Part shown: positions 30,761-44,285 of the stretch, in pieces
Position numbering within the stretch: the first letter of the stretch is position 1
How the letters are laid out: each line of letters begins with the position of its first letter
Origin: Leptobrachium leishanense
Taxonomy: Eukaryota > Chordata > Amphibia > Anura > Megophryidae
DNA: 64,000 nucleotides
Reading direction: 5' to 3'
NCBI GenBank assembly: GCA_009667805.1
Contig: CM019069.1
Location: 47,736,201 to 47,800,200 of the forward strand
Program-made: the position numbers and the translations under genes
Notes under the pieces: model-generated
The model's database searches: none
What the model saw: only the letters and a program-made list of their open reading frames with translations
Told to the model about the DNA's origin: nothing

Positions 30761-31834
30761 CACAGCGCTGCACTGCAGTGATATAACAGGCATTGCACAC
30801 AGGTGTGCACTGGCACTGTAATGTCGGGTATAGGGATCATCTTTGACACCCCCCCCCCACACACACACACACATAGATATTTTGGATGTTCATTAGCTGG
30901 TTCATGATAAATTACATGAATATTGCTTCATAAACATTGGTTATTTCCAACTCCTAGTAACCGTTCTGCACAAAATTATTCAAGCATAAGATGTGTAATT
31001 AATAATATTTCATGGGTGCACACCCAAATGAAATGGGCTGCGCACGCCATTGAGTGCACATGATACACACACATTGCCATGCTGCACGGGCATAAGAGGA
31101 GTGCACATGATCCGCACACACAGTGCCATGCTGCTGTGATGTAACAGGAGTGCACATTAGAGCGCAGTACCCCACTGGGTTACATCTGTTAATGCCATTC
31201 CCTTACCTCTGTTCTCCCAACAGCCATCTTTCTTTCCTTCTCCAGCCCTTAGCTGAAGCTTTAAGGATGGGTACAATGAAAGAGCAGCTACAGCATTCCC
31301 AAAAATGAGGCAAGGCTCATTAGTGGGGTAAAACTGACAGGCAGACTTTAATGAAACCTATGAAGCAAATACATACAGTGCAAGGAAGGGCCTGGACACC
31401 AATGGAAGATGACACCCTGGTGCCCCTTCTCCCTCTGGTGCTCCAGTCCACAGCCATAACCAAAACCATTGTTTGTGTATAAAGTTCAAATGTAATATCC
31501 AATAGTATGATAGTTTAATAACCACTAACCTACTTCAAACGACATTTCATTTCAATACTAACAGGGTTATTCAGAGAAAGGTGAAAAGGTGAACAATCTA
31601 GACCACATAGACGATTTGGAAAGTGAGATAAATGGGAGAATTTTTCTGGTTTGGCTATTTTGACCTAGAATTTTCACTTCTCCAGCAGTTCTCCAGAGTT
31701 TCACCTTTCTTTTAATAGACCTGTAAAGCAAACTATGAAGTTTTATTATACAGAAATTCCTTTTCATATTAAACGTCTATGATATTGGGTCAGTCTGTGG
31801 AACCTGCTAACGAGATGATATATATATATATGTG

Positions 31835-32030
31835 TGTGTATTATTATTATTATTCTTTATTTATAAAGCGCCAGCATATTCCGCAGCGCTTTACAATAGG
31901 CACAGTATAGACGGGGTTACAATACAATACAATGAACAACATTTGACAAATAGTACAGGAGGAGATGAGGGCCCTATTCTCGTAGGAACTCACAATCTAG
32001 GAGTTTGTGTATATACACAAACTGTCTAGA
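31835..32030. repeat. L2-tail/SINE-like repeat (TTTATAAAGCGCCAGCATATTC)
   Basis: An (ATT)n microsatellite leads into TTATAAAGCGCCAGCATATT, CCGCAGCGCTTTACAAT and ACTCACAATCTAGGAG. These blocks form the very common 3' end of frog L2 LINEs and related SINEs; compare 34553-34690 and 43915-44060. It is on the - strand relative to the element. 32030-33080 is AT-rich unique DNA with no gene seen. Confidence 0.65.
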
Positions 32031-33086
32031 ATATATCTACACTTTCTGTAATGTTTTAATTGTTATAATTTTAGGAAGACATTTATTGAACATTAATTTT
32101 TTACAAGTATCAATATATATCTAGGAGAAAGCTTGTCATTTGTGGCACCCCCATAGCTCCATGTGCAGTTTTTTGCATATGTATACCATGTATCAAGAAG
32201 ACACATACTTGCTACAATTTATCTCGGCAAATCACCAAGTGGCCTCTAATTGTATCCAGCACGGCACTCCATGTAGTGAATTGATGAATTATATGGATAT
32301 TGGTGTATTCACTCTAGCGGTACCGCATTTATAGGAACAGCTATGCTATATTAATTTATAGGGTGAATGAATAGAGCTTATCGTGATTAATTTCCGCTAC
32401 ATTGGATTATTCTATACTAAAAGTTTGCGTTCGTAAGTATGTTACGGCTAGTGGTGATTCATTGTTACTGCACTCGCCAAGCCGGGGGGGGGGGTTAATG
32501 CATTTATTCACTGCTCATTTACCTTATACGTCTCCCTGCCAATTGCAAATGTAACAAGTGTTCAAACATATTACTTTTGAGTATCAACTGAGGGCATTTT
32601 TTCAGCTGAGGCCGTGCTTTTATATTTATATTTTTTTTTTTACTTCATGTTTTTGTGCTATTGAATAAAGATTTGAATTTTATCTGAGCATTCTCTATGA
32701 TGGTCTTTGTGTTGGGGCTTCTGTGTAAGTACCAATATATTAACAGCATTTTAAAAGTTTAAATTAGCAGTGATTAGTGCTAGAACATAAAAATTTATTT
32801 TTAGATTATTTTGCCATGTAGAAGTGATCAGAAAGGGTATAGTTGCTTCAAGTGTTCAGGTGACACTTGTGTCTGCAAATGAAAAACTAAACTACAAAAA
32901 ATGCCCGGTACTAACACATTGGGGTGATACTCGCTATGATACCTTGTACAAAGACTTGCCACAACATAGGTGTTGTCTATGGAGAGGCAAACGTTAGCAA
33001 CTATTTTGTTCATTTAATAGAATACCTCCTACTCTCATGAGATTTAATTTTTACAACAGGCCTGTTGGTCTCTAAAGACCTAAATC

Positions 33087-33203
33087 AGTGGTCAGCAACC
33101 TTGGCCCTCCAGATGACATCACCCATGATGTCAACTCATTCGGTTGAATGGCCTAGTGGGAAATGTACTTCCATAACACCTGGAGCCCCAGGATTGCTGT
33201 CTG
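33087..33203. mobile_element. hAT MITE, 'GGGGTCAGCAACC' family (diverged)
   Basis: CAGTGGTCAGCAACCTTGGC at the left and CCAGGATTGCTGTCTGA at the right around CACCCATGATGTCAAC. It has lost part of the central arm. Confidence 0.7.
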
Positions 33204-33249
33204 AATGATCAGGGTCAACTCTACTTTTCAATACTCTTGTAACTATACA

Positions 33250-33480
33250 TCTCATTATTATTATTTTTATTTTTTTTGAGAAAGGATTTTACCAGGAATG
33301 ATACATTGAGATTTCTCTCGTATTCAAGTATGTCCTGGGTGGTGAGTATGTACCGTTCGGTGTCTTGCCCAAGGACACTTACTGGAGAGGTGCTCTTGCC
33401 GGGATCGAACCTGTGTCTCCAGTCTCTCCCCACGGTTATAGAGCAGTGATGTTACCTCTACTCCACCCAGCCGGCATTTC
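33250..33480 (-). mobile_element. LINE 3' end (same family as 26560-27672) plus tRNA-like segment
   Basis: GGATTTTACCAGGAATG ... GATTTCTCTCGTATTCAAG ... TATGTCCTGGG repeats the 3' UTR of the LINE at 26560-27672 in reverse. It runs into a segment with GGGATCGAACCTGTGTCTCC, a B-box-like motif seen in tRNA-derived repeats. It may be a SINE that shares its tail with the LINE. A functional tRNA is unlikely, as no cloverleaf was found. Confidence 0.5.
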
Positions 33481-34111
33481 ATTCGCTACAGATGGCAAGT
33501 CTTTAGATTCTTTTAGGAAATCCAGAGGACGCACAGAATCAGGGTCCTAAGTACGTGATGATGCTGCTACTACACTATGGGATCTCATTTCCAAGTTGTG
33601 TCAGTGAGATTCCATCACAGTAGGCTGATAGAATATCTCCCAAGCCGTACCAAGTCTCTTTTATTTCGGGGATTCATTCAGTTAGTTCAATTCATGTTAG
33701 ATATTTATACTACAAATAGTTTTGGGTCTTTAATGATCTTTATTCTTGCCTTTCAAAGCTTTTTTTCCCCCAATCTCCGTTCCCTGCACGTGCTCTTATA
33801 AAGTGCTTTATGCCCAGCAGGGAGACATGTGCTACAATAACGACAGTGTCAGCAGCGGCATCTGGAAACCTTACAAAATGTTGTTGAGATGGTACTTCAC
33901 ACTAGTCAGATTAAAGAAAGAGACCGGATATATCCCCGGATGATTCTGGGATTTACAGAATACATAAGTGAACAATAACACATGTAGGAGCAGGGCCGGA
34001 TTTGCACCTCAGGAGCCTGTACGCACAGAAATGCGGATCGCCCCTACCCCCCCAAAACTGAAGCTGTTTTTCTCCGTGCTCAAATCAAAAGGGGCAGAAT
34101 CTGTTGCCTTA

Positions 34112-34536
34112 GGCTAGGGTCAGACTAACGCATTTTTCACGTTGTCCGTGAAAATGTGCGTTCGAAGAATGGACGTATTTTTTCACGGAATACGCAATAG
34201 CGGTCATACTATGCGCAGTTTCATCCGTGATTTTGTACGGATCATCAATAAAACACTTCTTGCATCTGGACGTTATGTTGGCCGGACATTAGCAGCGTCT
34301 GACGTCTCCCAATCACGCACACACGCCGCTAGCGGACGCAGCGCACTCTGTACGTCAGTACTAGTGGTTTAACGTTCTCGAAAAAATGCGTTCATTTTCC
34401 ACTTGCGTTGCGCAGCCGGACTTTTGTGCGACCGTACTTCGTATATTGGCTGTCATTGCCCGGCATCTGCTGCTAGTGCGGCCGTGATTAAGTGCGCCAG
34501 AACGCGCGTTCGCACTGCCTCAGTCTGACCCTAGCC
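34112..34536. mobile_element. PIF/Harbinger-type MITE (GGCTAGGGTCAGACTAACGC)
   Basis: A 425-bp element with inverted ends GGCTAGGGTCAGACTAACGC and CAGTCTGACCCTAGCC, preceded by TTA. The body shares ACGTTATGTTGGCC(G)GACA, GTCTGACGTCTCC and CACGCACACACG(C/T)(C/T)GCTA with the 27991, 43187 and 45108 copies. It is CpG-rich and non-coding. Confidence 0.85.
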
Positions 34537-34549
34537 TTTGTTGAATTAG

Positions 34550-35990
34550 TTACAGTTACAAGTATTTATAAAGCGCCAATAAATTCCTTAGCACTGTACA
34601 ATGGGAGAAACAGAATAACAAATATACATATGTTACACACACTGAACAGGAGGGAGGACTCTGCTCGAGAGCTTACAATCTAAGAGGAGAGGGATGACAC
34701 ATTAGGTGTGGATGAATAGGGCATTTGAAGTAACGGGTTGCATGAGGACTGTATGGGAAGATGGAGCAGGAAATGACAGTGGGGGATCATGGATCAGCTG
34801 ATAGGCTTCTCTATAGTAATGCATTTTCAGAGACTTCTTGAAGGACTGGAGAGACGGGTGAGCCTGATGTTGCGGAGGAGGGAGTTCCATAGAAAGGGTG
34901 CAGCTCGGGAGAAGTCTTGAAGCCGAGTCTGGCATAGGCGTTCATTACAGACTGCAGAGGGAGAATCTGGGATCTCTTAAGGCCAGAGAGAAGGAGGTTA
35001 CAGTAGTCAAGGTCGGTGGTAATAAGAGCTTGGATGAACATTTTAGTAGAGTCTGGATTAAGAAAGGGATGGATGCGTGCAATGTTTTTTAGGTGGAAGT
35101 AGCAAGATTTGGTTAAAGACTGAATGTGAGGAGTAAAGGATAGAGTGGAGTCCAAGAGGACCCTGAGGCAATGGAGCTTGAGAGGTAGAAGTAATGGTGG
35201 CTCATAATCATTCACCTGAAGAGAAATTGGCACAGCAATGGAGGTTTTAGAGGGAGGGAAGATGAGAAGTTCAGTTTTTAGAGAGGTTGAGATTTAGGAA
35301 ATGGGAAGTCATACAGTCGGAGACAGCCGATAGGCTGGCAATAACATGGTCCAAAACCGGAGGAGAGCGATCGAGAGAGGAAAAGTAGATTTGGGTGTCA
35401 TCAGCATGGAGGTGATATTGGAGTCCATAGGAAGAGATGAGGTTGTCCAAAGAGGCAGTATAGATCGAGAAGAGTAGGGGACCCAGAACAGAGCATTGAG
35501 TTACCCCAACTGAAAGACGAACATGTGGTGAAGAGACACCAGGGAACTGAAGGAGCGAAAAGAGAGACCGGAAGAGGACCAGGAGAGAGTGATGTCACTG
35601 AGGCCAAGTTGATGCAGCCTGAGGAGCTGGAGAGGGTGATCACCAGTGTTGAATGCAGCGGAAAGGTCAAGAAGAATGAGGGAGAAGGGACCTTTGGTTT
35701 TAGCGGCAGCTAAATCATTAGTCACCTTGGTCAGAGCAGTCTAAGTAGATTGTTGGGAGCGAAAGCCAGACTGGTGCGGATCGAGTAGAGAGTTAGCAGC
35801 AAGAAAACTGGTGAGCTCCATAGGCTATAATGGCTCTGGGAAGTTTGCAACAGCTCTGGTTAAGTTAGCACCAGCTTTGTAATATAGCCTATGGTCGGGT
35901 AGGAGGACATAAGAAGTTCTGTTACATCCTCCTCCGAGACTGTAGAAAAGCAAGACCTAGTAGAAGAGGGGGCAGGGAGTGAGGGAGTCA
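34550..35990 (-). pseudogene. L2-type LINE, 5'-truncated
   Basis: On the - strand, frames with several shifts carry L2 reverse transcriptase pieces. One (35725-35501) has [12 protein letters not shown], the catalytic-region motif usually DLSAAFDTVDH. Another (35233-34811) has LLDSTLSFTPHIQSLTKSCYFHLKNIARIHPFLN, LITTDLDYCNLLLSGL and QSVMNAYARL, the standard C-terminal L2 blocks. The 3' UTR ends at ~34555 with the TTTATAAAGCGCC repeat. Frameshifts and stops show it is dead. Confidence 0.85.
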
Positions 35991-36004
35991 GTGGGGTAGA
36001 ATGG

Positions 36005-36540
36005 TTAAAGGAGGAGGGCAGTGAATGCAGCAGCATTGTTTACTTTATATGTAAAAGCATATATTGCCTCTGCTGTAGAACAGAAAAAAAATATTTTGCA
36101 TTTACTTTTCTCATTTTTTTTATTTTTACACATTACATGGTCTTGTTTGGTATCATAGTAAAGACTAGACTCTGACCTTTCCAATGACACCTCACTTAAC
36201 CTTGTGTGCTGTACAATTCAGGGATGCAGGTTCCAAAGTCCCCCTGTCCCTCCTCACAGCAGCGCCACGGTCTAAGTTTTGACTTAAACAATGCGTTTCT
36301 TTACCAGATACACACTTGCTGGCAGTATGGTAAATGCGGTGAGTTAGTGCAGCATCACTGTTCACTTTATAATTGTAAACTGAATAATAGTGCCGTGTTA
36401 GAAACAAAATGAGTAAAATATTATTTTAATATTTTATTTTACTTAAATCTACCCTGGTTACATTTGGTATCATTGGAAAGGCTATAAACTGACCTTTCCA
36501 ATGATACCTCATATGTCCCTCTAGCACTTTAGGGCTCCAG
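36005..36540. repeat. Diverged direct duplication with GGTATCAT...CCAATGAYACCTCA motif
   Basis: Two ~190-bp units (about 36010-36195 and 36330-36530). Each contains TTTACTTTATA, an AT-rich centre, GTTTGGTATCATxGxAAAG and CCTTTCCAATGA(C/T)ACCTCA. A fragment of the same repeat (CAATGATACCTCTTATG) is at ~3360. Identity unknown. Confidence 0.6.
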
Positions 36541-36750
36541 AGATACAGTGGTCTAAATTATTGAAAAGTGTCAAAAAAATAAATAATAATATATATATAA
36601 TTTTTTTACACACAGAGCAAGGCGCCCCCTTGTGGCAGGCGCCTGTAGGCACATGCCTACTGTGCCTAATGGGAAATCCAGCCCTGTCTAGGAGTTGTGA
36701 AAATACGCAACTGGTTTATAAAAGCAATTTGTGACTAACCGTGGCCTTTA

Positions 36751-36855
36751 GGCCGGGGTCAGACGAACGCAGTGCGAACGCGAAAAAATACGTCCATTCG
36801 TTCGAACGCACTTTTTCACGGACGACGGGTAAAATGTGTTCGTCTGACCCTAGCC
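36751..36855. mobile_element. Short Harbinger MITE with TTA duplication
   Basis: A 105-bp internally deleted derivative. GGCCGGGGTCAGACGAACGC at the left and TTCGTCTGACCCTAGCC at the right, with TTA on both sides (36748-36750, 36856-36858). Confidence 0.88.
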
Positions 36856-37016
36856 TTAATGTTATAATGAATCCTAATTAGTAATAATAGCAGTGTTGTA
36901 GGATTCTCTGTAAGTGTGCTAAAACAAAACATACATAATGGACTTAAAAGGGTTATTCCTGAAATTCTGTAGATAAGGTATCAATACGTGACCACTAGTT
37001 AAACAAAGAACGCATA

Positions 37017-37519
37017 CATACAGTGAGTACACCCCTCAGATTTTTGTAAATATTTTATATCTTTTCATGTGCCAACACTGAAGAAATGATACTTTGCTAC
37101 AATGTAAAGTAGTGAGTGCACAGATGGTAGAACAGTGTAAATTTACTGTCCCCTCAAAATAACTCAACACACACAAACATTAATGTCTAAACTGCTGCCA
37201 ACAAAAGTGACTACACCCCTAAGTGAAAATGGCCAAATTGGGACCAAAGTGTCAATATTTTGTGTGGCCACCATTTTTCCAGCACTGCCTTAACCCTCTT
37301 GGGCATGGAGTTCACCAGAGCGTCACAGGTTGCCACTGGAGTCCTCTTCCACTCCTCCATGATGACATCACTGAGCTGGTGGATGTTAGAGACCTTGCAC
37401 TCCTCTACCTTCCGTTTGAGGATGCCCCACAGATGCTCAATAGGATTTAGGTCATGAGACATGCTTGGCCAGTCCATCACCTTTACCCTCAGCTTCTTTA
37501 GCAAGGCAGTGGTCGTCTT
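37017..37519 (-). pseudogene. Tc1/mariner transposase C-terminal fragment
   Basis: Frame 37504-37211 on the - strand encodes VMDWPSMSHDLNPIEHLWGILKRKV and EEWKRTPVATCDALVNSMPKRVKAVLE, the end of a Tc1 transposase with the catalytic Glu in NPIEHLW. The element's own end, ACAGTGAGTACACCCC, is at ~37018. The 5' two thirds, including both Asp residues, are missing; sequence after 37519 joins an unrelated palindrome arm. This is a different subfamily from the intact element at 40213-41829. Confidence 0.8.
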
Positions 37520-37890
37520 GTAAGTACTGATTTGCCCTACGGGTCAAAGCATCCACTGCAACTGGTCATGCCTAGCTCCTGCTTATGAGGGTCCAATAAA
37601 CCCAAAACAGCACTGTCCTAGGAGTGGCTTTGGCCAGTTGCATAAACCTAATCTCTGTTAAAAAAAAAAGCCATCTAGTATGGCATGGCATTGATTTAAG
37701 GGTTCTGTGTAATAACAGACCCAGGATGCATAAAAGTGAGACAGATGTCATTTGCATATCCTACCCAGAATTCCTTGCTGCATATGGGGAATGTAGCACA
37801 GGAGCTCTGGGATGCAGTTCTTTGAATTGCTGTGATGTGCAGATGGCTTCTGCAATAGTAAACCTATCTAATAGCGTGGAGGCTTTTTAT
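37520..37890. mobile_element. Single arm of the palindrome family seen at 20622-21508
   Basis: Shares GGTCAAAGCATC, GCTCCTGCTTATGAGGGTCC, TGGCATGGCATTG, GGGTTCTGTG and CAGACCCAGGATGCA with the right arm at 20990-21500. The hammerhead-like core is degraded here (CTTATGAGGGT...ACCCAAAAC, ~37582-37605). It ends with CGTGGAGGCTTTTTATC, which matches the outer left end at 20622. Confidence 0.7.
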
Positions 37891-38329
37891 CTTACTTTTT
37901 GTCCTCCACCACAACCCTTGTAAATATATATCATATATAGATCTATATCCGCAAAAGGTTGCTGTTTCGTATTTTATATATAGAGAGCTGACAACTCTCA
38001 TTTAGTAAGCACCCCTCCCTGGTCACATGTGCTCCACCATGACAGCCTATAAAGGCCTCGAGCTGCCGGGGAGCTCCAGGGTGAGTTGATCCAGTAAGTG
38101 CAGACTCGGTTAAGTTAGATAGGACCTGTCAAAGATGGGGTACAATGGCGACTGTGACAGGCTTAAGAAGATTATGATCATTCTTTGTGAACTGAATCCC
38201 CATCATTTTACCTCCAGGTTTTTTGAGCATTTTTAAAACTCTGTTTTTTTCACAGAAAATGATGGAAGAAAGTGGTCAATAATATGGAGTGCTCTTTCTT
38301 GGTGTTATATATATATATATATATATCTG

Positions 38330-38515
38330 TCTGTGTGTGGCCAGGGTGTGCAGTGAGTAACTGGGGCGTCTGGCCATACATTTCAATAGTAACATAAACT
38401 GGACAGGCTTTCAGCAAAATCCTAAATTATATTTATTGGAAAGCAGTCACATGACATTATATAAAAGTATCGGTACTCGATCTTAAAAAAAAATGGTATT
38501 GTGCATCCCTAGTTT
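38330..38515. mobile_element. hAT fragment (TAGGGATGCAC family), reverse orientation
   Basis: GGCTTTCAGCAAAATCCTAAATTAT and GTCACATGACATTAT repeat the left part of 5236-5800 in reverse. It ends in TATTGTGCATCCCTA at 38511. The left portion is missing, replaced by an AT and TCTG microsatellite (38307-38338). Confidence 0.7.
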
Positions 38516-38519
38516 CCTT

Positions 38520-40205
38520 CGAATGCTTTCAATAATGCAATTATGCTTTATTTATAAGAACATTTCACTGCTTTGTCAATTTTGCACCCTAGTACCCTTA
38601 AATACAACGATCTTTCGAGGCATGTTGTAGCCTTTTGAGACTAGTTTGCTGCAATTTCAGTGGAAAAAAAACCAAAACTGTTGTTTTTTTTTTGGTTTCT
38701 TTAAGTACAGTTTTAAGAAAGGAAAAATTTGAAGAAAGACTTTAAAATGTTCATAGTACACCGTGATCAACGCACTGTATTCCTGAAGCCTGATCATTGT
38801 CCAACGAAATGCTTCTAGCAGAGAAACACTGAGGATATGCGTGGAAAATATGCACAAAATAACACGCTGCCATGCACATCAAATGTAATCCCCACTACAG
38901 ATCATCTGAAGACCTTTGTGGTTGACAAAAATCTCATTTTCTTCAGTCACTGAGGTTGACCTAATGTCCTTTTGTAAAGGAAAGTGTTTTTTACACTAAG
39001 AAGGTTTAAAACTATGGAATTCCTAGAGCTCTTTTTGTTATCACTGTCAATGGATTCCTTTTTTAGAAAGGTCTGGATAAATACAATGTATTCGAATGTA
39101 AGAATTAAAACTTGGAATGTATTGATTTGTTGATCCAAGGACAAATCCGTTATTGCGGAATCAAGAAGAATTTGTGTTGTTTTTTTCCTTTTTTGGTCTA
39201 AATGTAAAAAAATAAATATTAAGTTCGAAAAAGATCTAAAAGTGTTTGTTGTTGTGCTTTTTGTTTTTTTTCCTTGGTTTGGATCAACAGCAGCCACAGG
39301 AATGTGTGGATGGCTGACCTTTTTATAGACATTGCTTTTACTTTGCCCTGTATTACTATGTTTCAATGTATCGAATGGATGATGTGCGTGCTCACAGTGT
39401 AAGTGAGGGAAATCTGTCAAACTTCAGATTGCATATTTTACCCCACAGTTAACTCTTTATTGCAATAAAAACACATATGGCAAAGATTGTCGTTTGAATT
39501 TTAGCTATATATATATATCATATAAATATTAAACATCTTTATATTTGATCGATTGGATAATTCTATTTTTTTTTAGGGTGAAATAATAATTTTTCCTTGT
39601 TCTTTTACCCCAACATCATGTTTTGTTTTGCAGTAGTTATTCCGTATCAGTCTTTTTAATCCTTTTGCAAAGGGGGTTTAATGCCATTCGGCACAACGTG
39701 GCCCTGTGATCATCATGTTGATGGAAATGACATGAGTTGGATGCCAGTTTTTATAGATTTTTTTTTTTTCTCCTTTTTGGCTGGATGAATTTCAGCAGGG
39801 TCCATGTCTGTCATCACGAGTCTCGTTTCGTCATTGATATTCTTCCTAAAGAGATTTATTGTGCTCACTCAATCAGCAGTGCAATCATGGTTACATGCCT
39901 ATTATGATTTTGTTAGAACTGCGCAGCAATAAATCTGGGGTTCTTTGTGTTGGGAGGTGGAGGGGGGGGCTAGAATTCCTTTATCCCTAGGAATCAACAT
40001 TTACCATGGACAGAATAAAATAACGAACCATCGTTTCGATGTCTTTTTGTTGTGCCATGTAGAGTTCACACTTTATTTGAATTACTTAGCTATAAATTAC
40101 CCAAAATACATATTACCAAAAATAACATCACGCTGACTACAGTATCAGTTGACTCATAAAATCGATACAGTAATAAGATAAAATCTCTGAATCAAGCGTT
40201 TTGTT
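38520..40205. other. No gene seen; possible decayed LINE tail at ~38900-39420
   Basis: AT-rich DNA. The + strand around 38960-39100 and 39340-39370 (TATTACTATGTTTCAATG) resembles the decayed 3' part of a CR1-like element, but no diagnostic protein motif survives. A 157-codon - strand frame (39420-38947) covers it and matches nothing I recognise. Confidence 0.3.
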
Positions 40206-40212
40206 CAACGTA

Positions 40213-41829
<1,617 letters not shown>

Positions 41830-41831
41830 TA

Positions 41832-43000
41832 TGTTCAAGAAATCATGAGCGATACTTCAGTTTTGTTACCCATTATATGTCAATTAACTTGTCACATATT
41901 TGTAAAAAATTGTTCAAGTAGAAATGACTTTCAGGATCAGCCTTCAGATCAGCTTGTAAAATTCTCCGTTTGGGAGATTTTAAAGAAATATTTATATATT
42001 TTTTTTTTGTACTGCTTGATAAATGTAGGGTTGCATTATATTTATGTAGTTGCAAATGGTTGTTTTTTTTTATTATGTATTATATATTTTTTTTATTCAG
42101 TAGAAATTAATAAGTAGCAATTAACACCCAAGTAGTTAAAGTACAGAAATGAAAAATGTATTTTTTTAAATTTTCGCAGACAGCTCGTCTCACGCATTGT
42201 ATCACCCAGACATGTGTAAATGGGAAGATGGCTGGTACAGATATTGAAACCTGCAGATTAGCTGCTGCTGCTGCGTTTTCACTGTCTTTTTCTTTACGTA
42301 TCGTTCTGACGCATTGGAAATTAATTTATAAAGGTCCCAACGTCCCTCTTTTACAAATTGTATTTTCTTGATTACCACGCACTATTGATCTAACGGGCAA
42401 TTACATTAATAGTAGAATAATCCACTCTAGATGTGCTGTAATTTGCATTGTCATAATTTCTCTCAATTTAGAAAATTGATTTGATTCATAACACAAAAAA
42501 AAATTAGCTTTAAACTTGCTTCTCTGGTCTTGAATTTTAGGGCCCAGTGGATTTAGGTATCGTATGGAAACGTCGCCACCTACTGGTCGCGTCCTGAAAA
42601 TGATACAAATGTTAAATAAAGACACCGCAATTTGGACACTTCCAAATGTTATGCCTCACATCGTTTCCAGAAGCCTATTTTGGGACCACTCCAATATTCT
42701 GTAGATCCTGAATTGGACAGTTTTTGGAAGCTATCAAGCATTAGGGTTTGGGTTACTATTTCTATATGTTCTAGGATTAGGATTTGTAATTGGATTTGGG
42801 TCACTATTTCTGTTTGCTTTAGGGTTTGGGTCTCATTTAGGGTTTGTAATCGGGGTTATGTCCCCATTTCTGCTTGGTTTTAGGGTTAGTTGGTTAACTC
42901 AACCATATTGCTTAATTTTTTTTAGGCAAAAAATTCTGCCTCTTTTTGTCTCGTGTCAAACACTGAATCGCTTCTCTAAATATGGAACAAATTGTAAGGT
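41832..43000. other. No gene seen; short degenerate tandem at 42735-42890
   Basis: AT-rich unique DNA. At 42735-42890 a degenerate tandem of ~60-65-bp units contains TTAGGGTTTGGGT(C/T)ACTATTTCTGT and TTAGG(A/G)TTTGTAATxGG. The TTAGGG occurrences are part of this unit and are not telomeric arrays. Confidence 0.5.
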
Positions 43001-43008
43001 TTGGGTAA

Positions 43009-43719
43009 GGCCGGTGTTCGAGCGCACTTCAGAGTAGAAGGAACGTCCGTGAGAGTGGACGTTCCTTCCACTTGGACAGCCGTGTGGCCCCCTCGCGATG
43101 GTGGATCACACTTTGCAGCCCTGTCGAACGCATGTCGTAGCGTTTCGACGGGGAGGGTTTCAGCATGTCCATTGTAGCGAGCGTAAGGCTAGGGTCAGAC
43201 GAACGCATTTTTCACGTCTACTGTCAACAAGTGCGTCGATGCATCCGAACGCATTTTTTCACGGAAGACGCGATAGCGGTCATACGATGCGCAATGTCGG
43301 CTGTATTTTTTTGACGAAGTTATAAAAAACAAATGGACGTGATGTTGGCCAGACATGTGCAGCGTCTGACGTCTCCTAATCATGCACACACGCCGCTATG
43401 CGACGCAGCGCACTCTGTGCGTCTGTACTAGCGGTACCATGTTCTCTAAAAAATGCGTTCGTTTCCCGTTTGCTTTGCGCGTCCGAACTTTCGTGCGTGC
43501 GGCTGTACTTCGTATATTGGCCGTCATTAGACGTCATTTGCTGCTACTACGGTCGTGATAAAGTGCGGCTCATCGCACGTTCGCACTGCGTTCGTCTGAC
43601 CCCAGCCTTACTCGTGCGCGTGCTGCACCGTGTGACCCGCCCTGTCGAAACATCACAACACTGCGACAGACATCGGGAGGCGCATCAGTACGCGTTGGTG
43701 CGCTCGTCTGACACCGGCC
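43009..43719. mobile_element. Harbinger MITE (GGCCGGTGT...) hosting a second Harbinger MITE
   Basis: Outer ends GGCCGGTGTTCGAGCGC and GCGCTCGTCTGACACCGGCC enclose sequence like 13073-13413: GAGAGTGGACGTTCCTTCCAC, CACTTTGCAGCCCTGTCG, GTAGCGAGCG. At GTAGCGAGCGTAA / TTACTCGTGCGC a GGCTAGGG-type MITE is inserted (43187-43607). Confidence 0.8.
43187..43607. mobile_element. PIF/Harbinger-type MITE (GGCTAGGGTCAGACGAACGC), nested
   Basis: A 421-bp element with ends GGCTAGGGTCAGACGAACGC and GCGTTCGTCTGACCCCAGCC, flanked by TAA (left) and TTA (right). It is the same length as the copy at 45108-45528. Confidence 0.85.
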
Positions 43720-43914
43720 TTAACCTTAAAAATAACCCTAAAGCCTACACAACTAGACAAAAATATTAAAAACTAAAAGAATTTAAATACATATATTTTT
43801 GTGTTATGGGTGTATTTAAACCAATTTTGGAGCAGTCGTAAATTTTCAACAAGTCCCAATAGTTTTTTGATTGCGTAAGAAAAATATTTCTAAAAATAAT
43901 GCAAGGCTTCAAAT

Positions 43915-44060
43915 TCAGATACTCTCGGATTGTAAACTCTCGAGCAGGGTCCTCCCTCCTACTGTTCGGTGTGTGTAACATGTATGTATATTCGTCATTT
44001 TGTCTATCTCAATGTACAGCGCTAAGGAATTTGTTGGCGCTTAATAAATTATTGTAACTA
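43915..44060 (+). mobile_element. L2-type LINE 3' end
   Basis: GATTGTAAACTCTCGAGCAGGG, CCTCCCTCCTACTG, TGTACAGCGCTAAGGAATTTG and GTTGGCGCTTAATAAATTATTG: the 3' terminal region of the L2 family seen in reverse at 34550-34690. No protein part is present. Confidence 0.75.
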
Positions 44061-44285
44061 ACTTCTGAATTGGATCGTGTCCTTTGGGGGGTTGCATTCG
44101 TTTTCTTGTCTGGTTGTTTTTTTTTTGTTTTTTTTATGTGACCAAGAGGCGGCATCGTTCCTATAGTAAACTAAGTATCTGGCATGCGTAGACATGCAAC
44201 GTGTATACATGGTGTGCTTGGTCACACACTTAATGATGGGTGAGCTTTCCCTTGCCGTCTCCCTTCACTGATGTACCTAACTATA

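Noticed and set aside
30276..30870. Overlapping - strand frames rich in W, H, S and C
   Set aside because: They are translations of the CACTGCCATGCTGCTGTG minisatellite.
33380..33450. tRNA gene suggested by GGGATCGAACC
   Set aside because: Only a B-box-like motif is present; no cloverleaf or A box at the right distance was found, and it sits in a dispersed repeat.
38947..39420. 157-codon open frame on the - strand
   Set aside because: AT-rich, lysine/threonine-rich low-complexity product with no motif; the + strand looks like a decayed LINE tail instead.
42735..42890. TTAGGG-containing tandem as an interstitial telomere repeat
   Set aside because: TTAGGG occurs only as part of a ~60-bp degenerate unit, not as consecutive hexamers.
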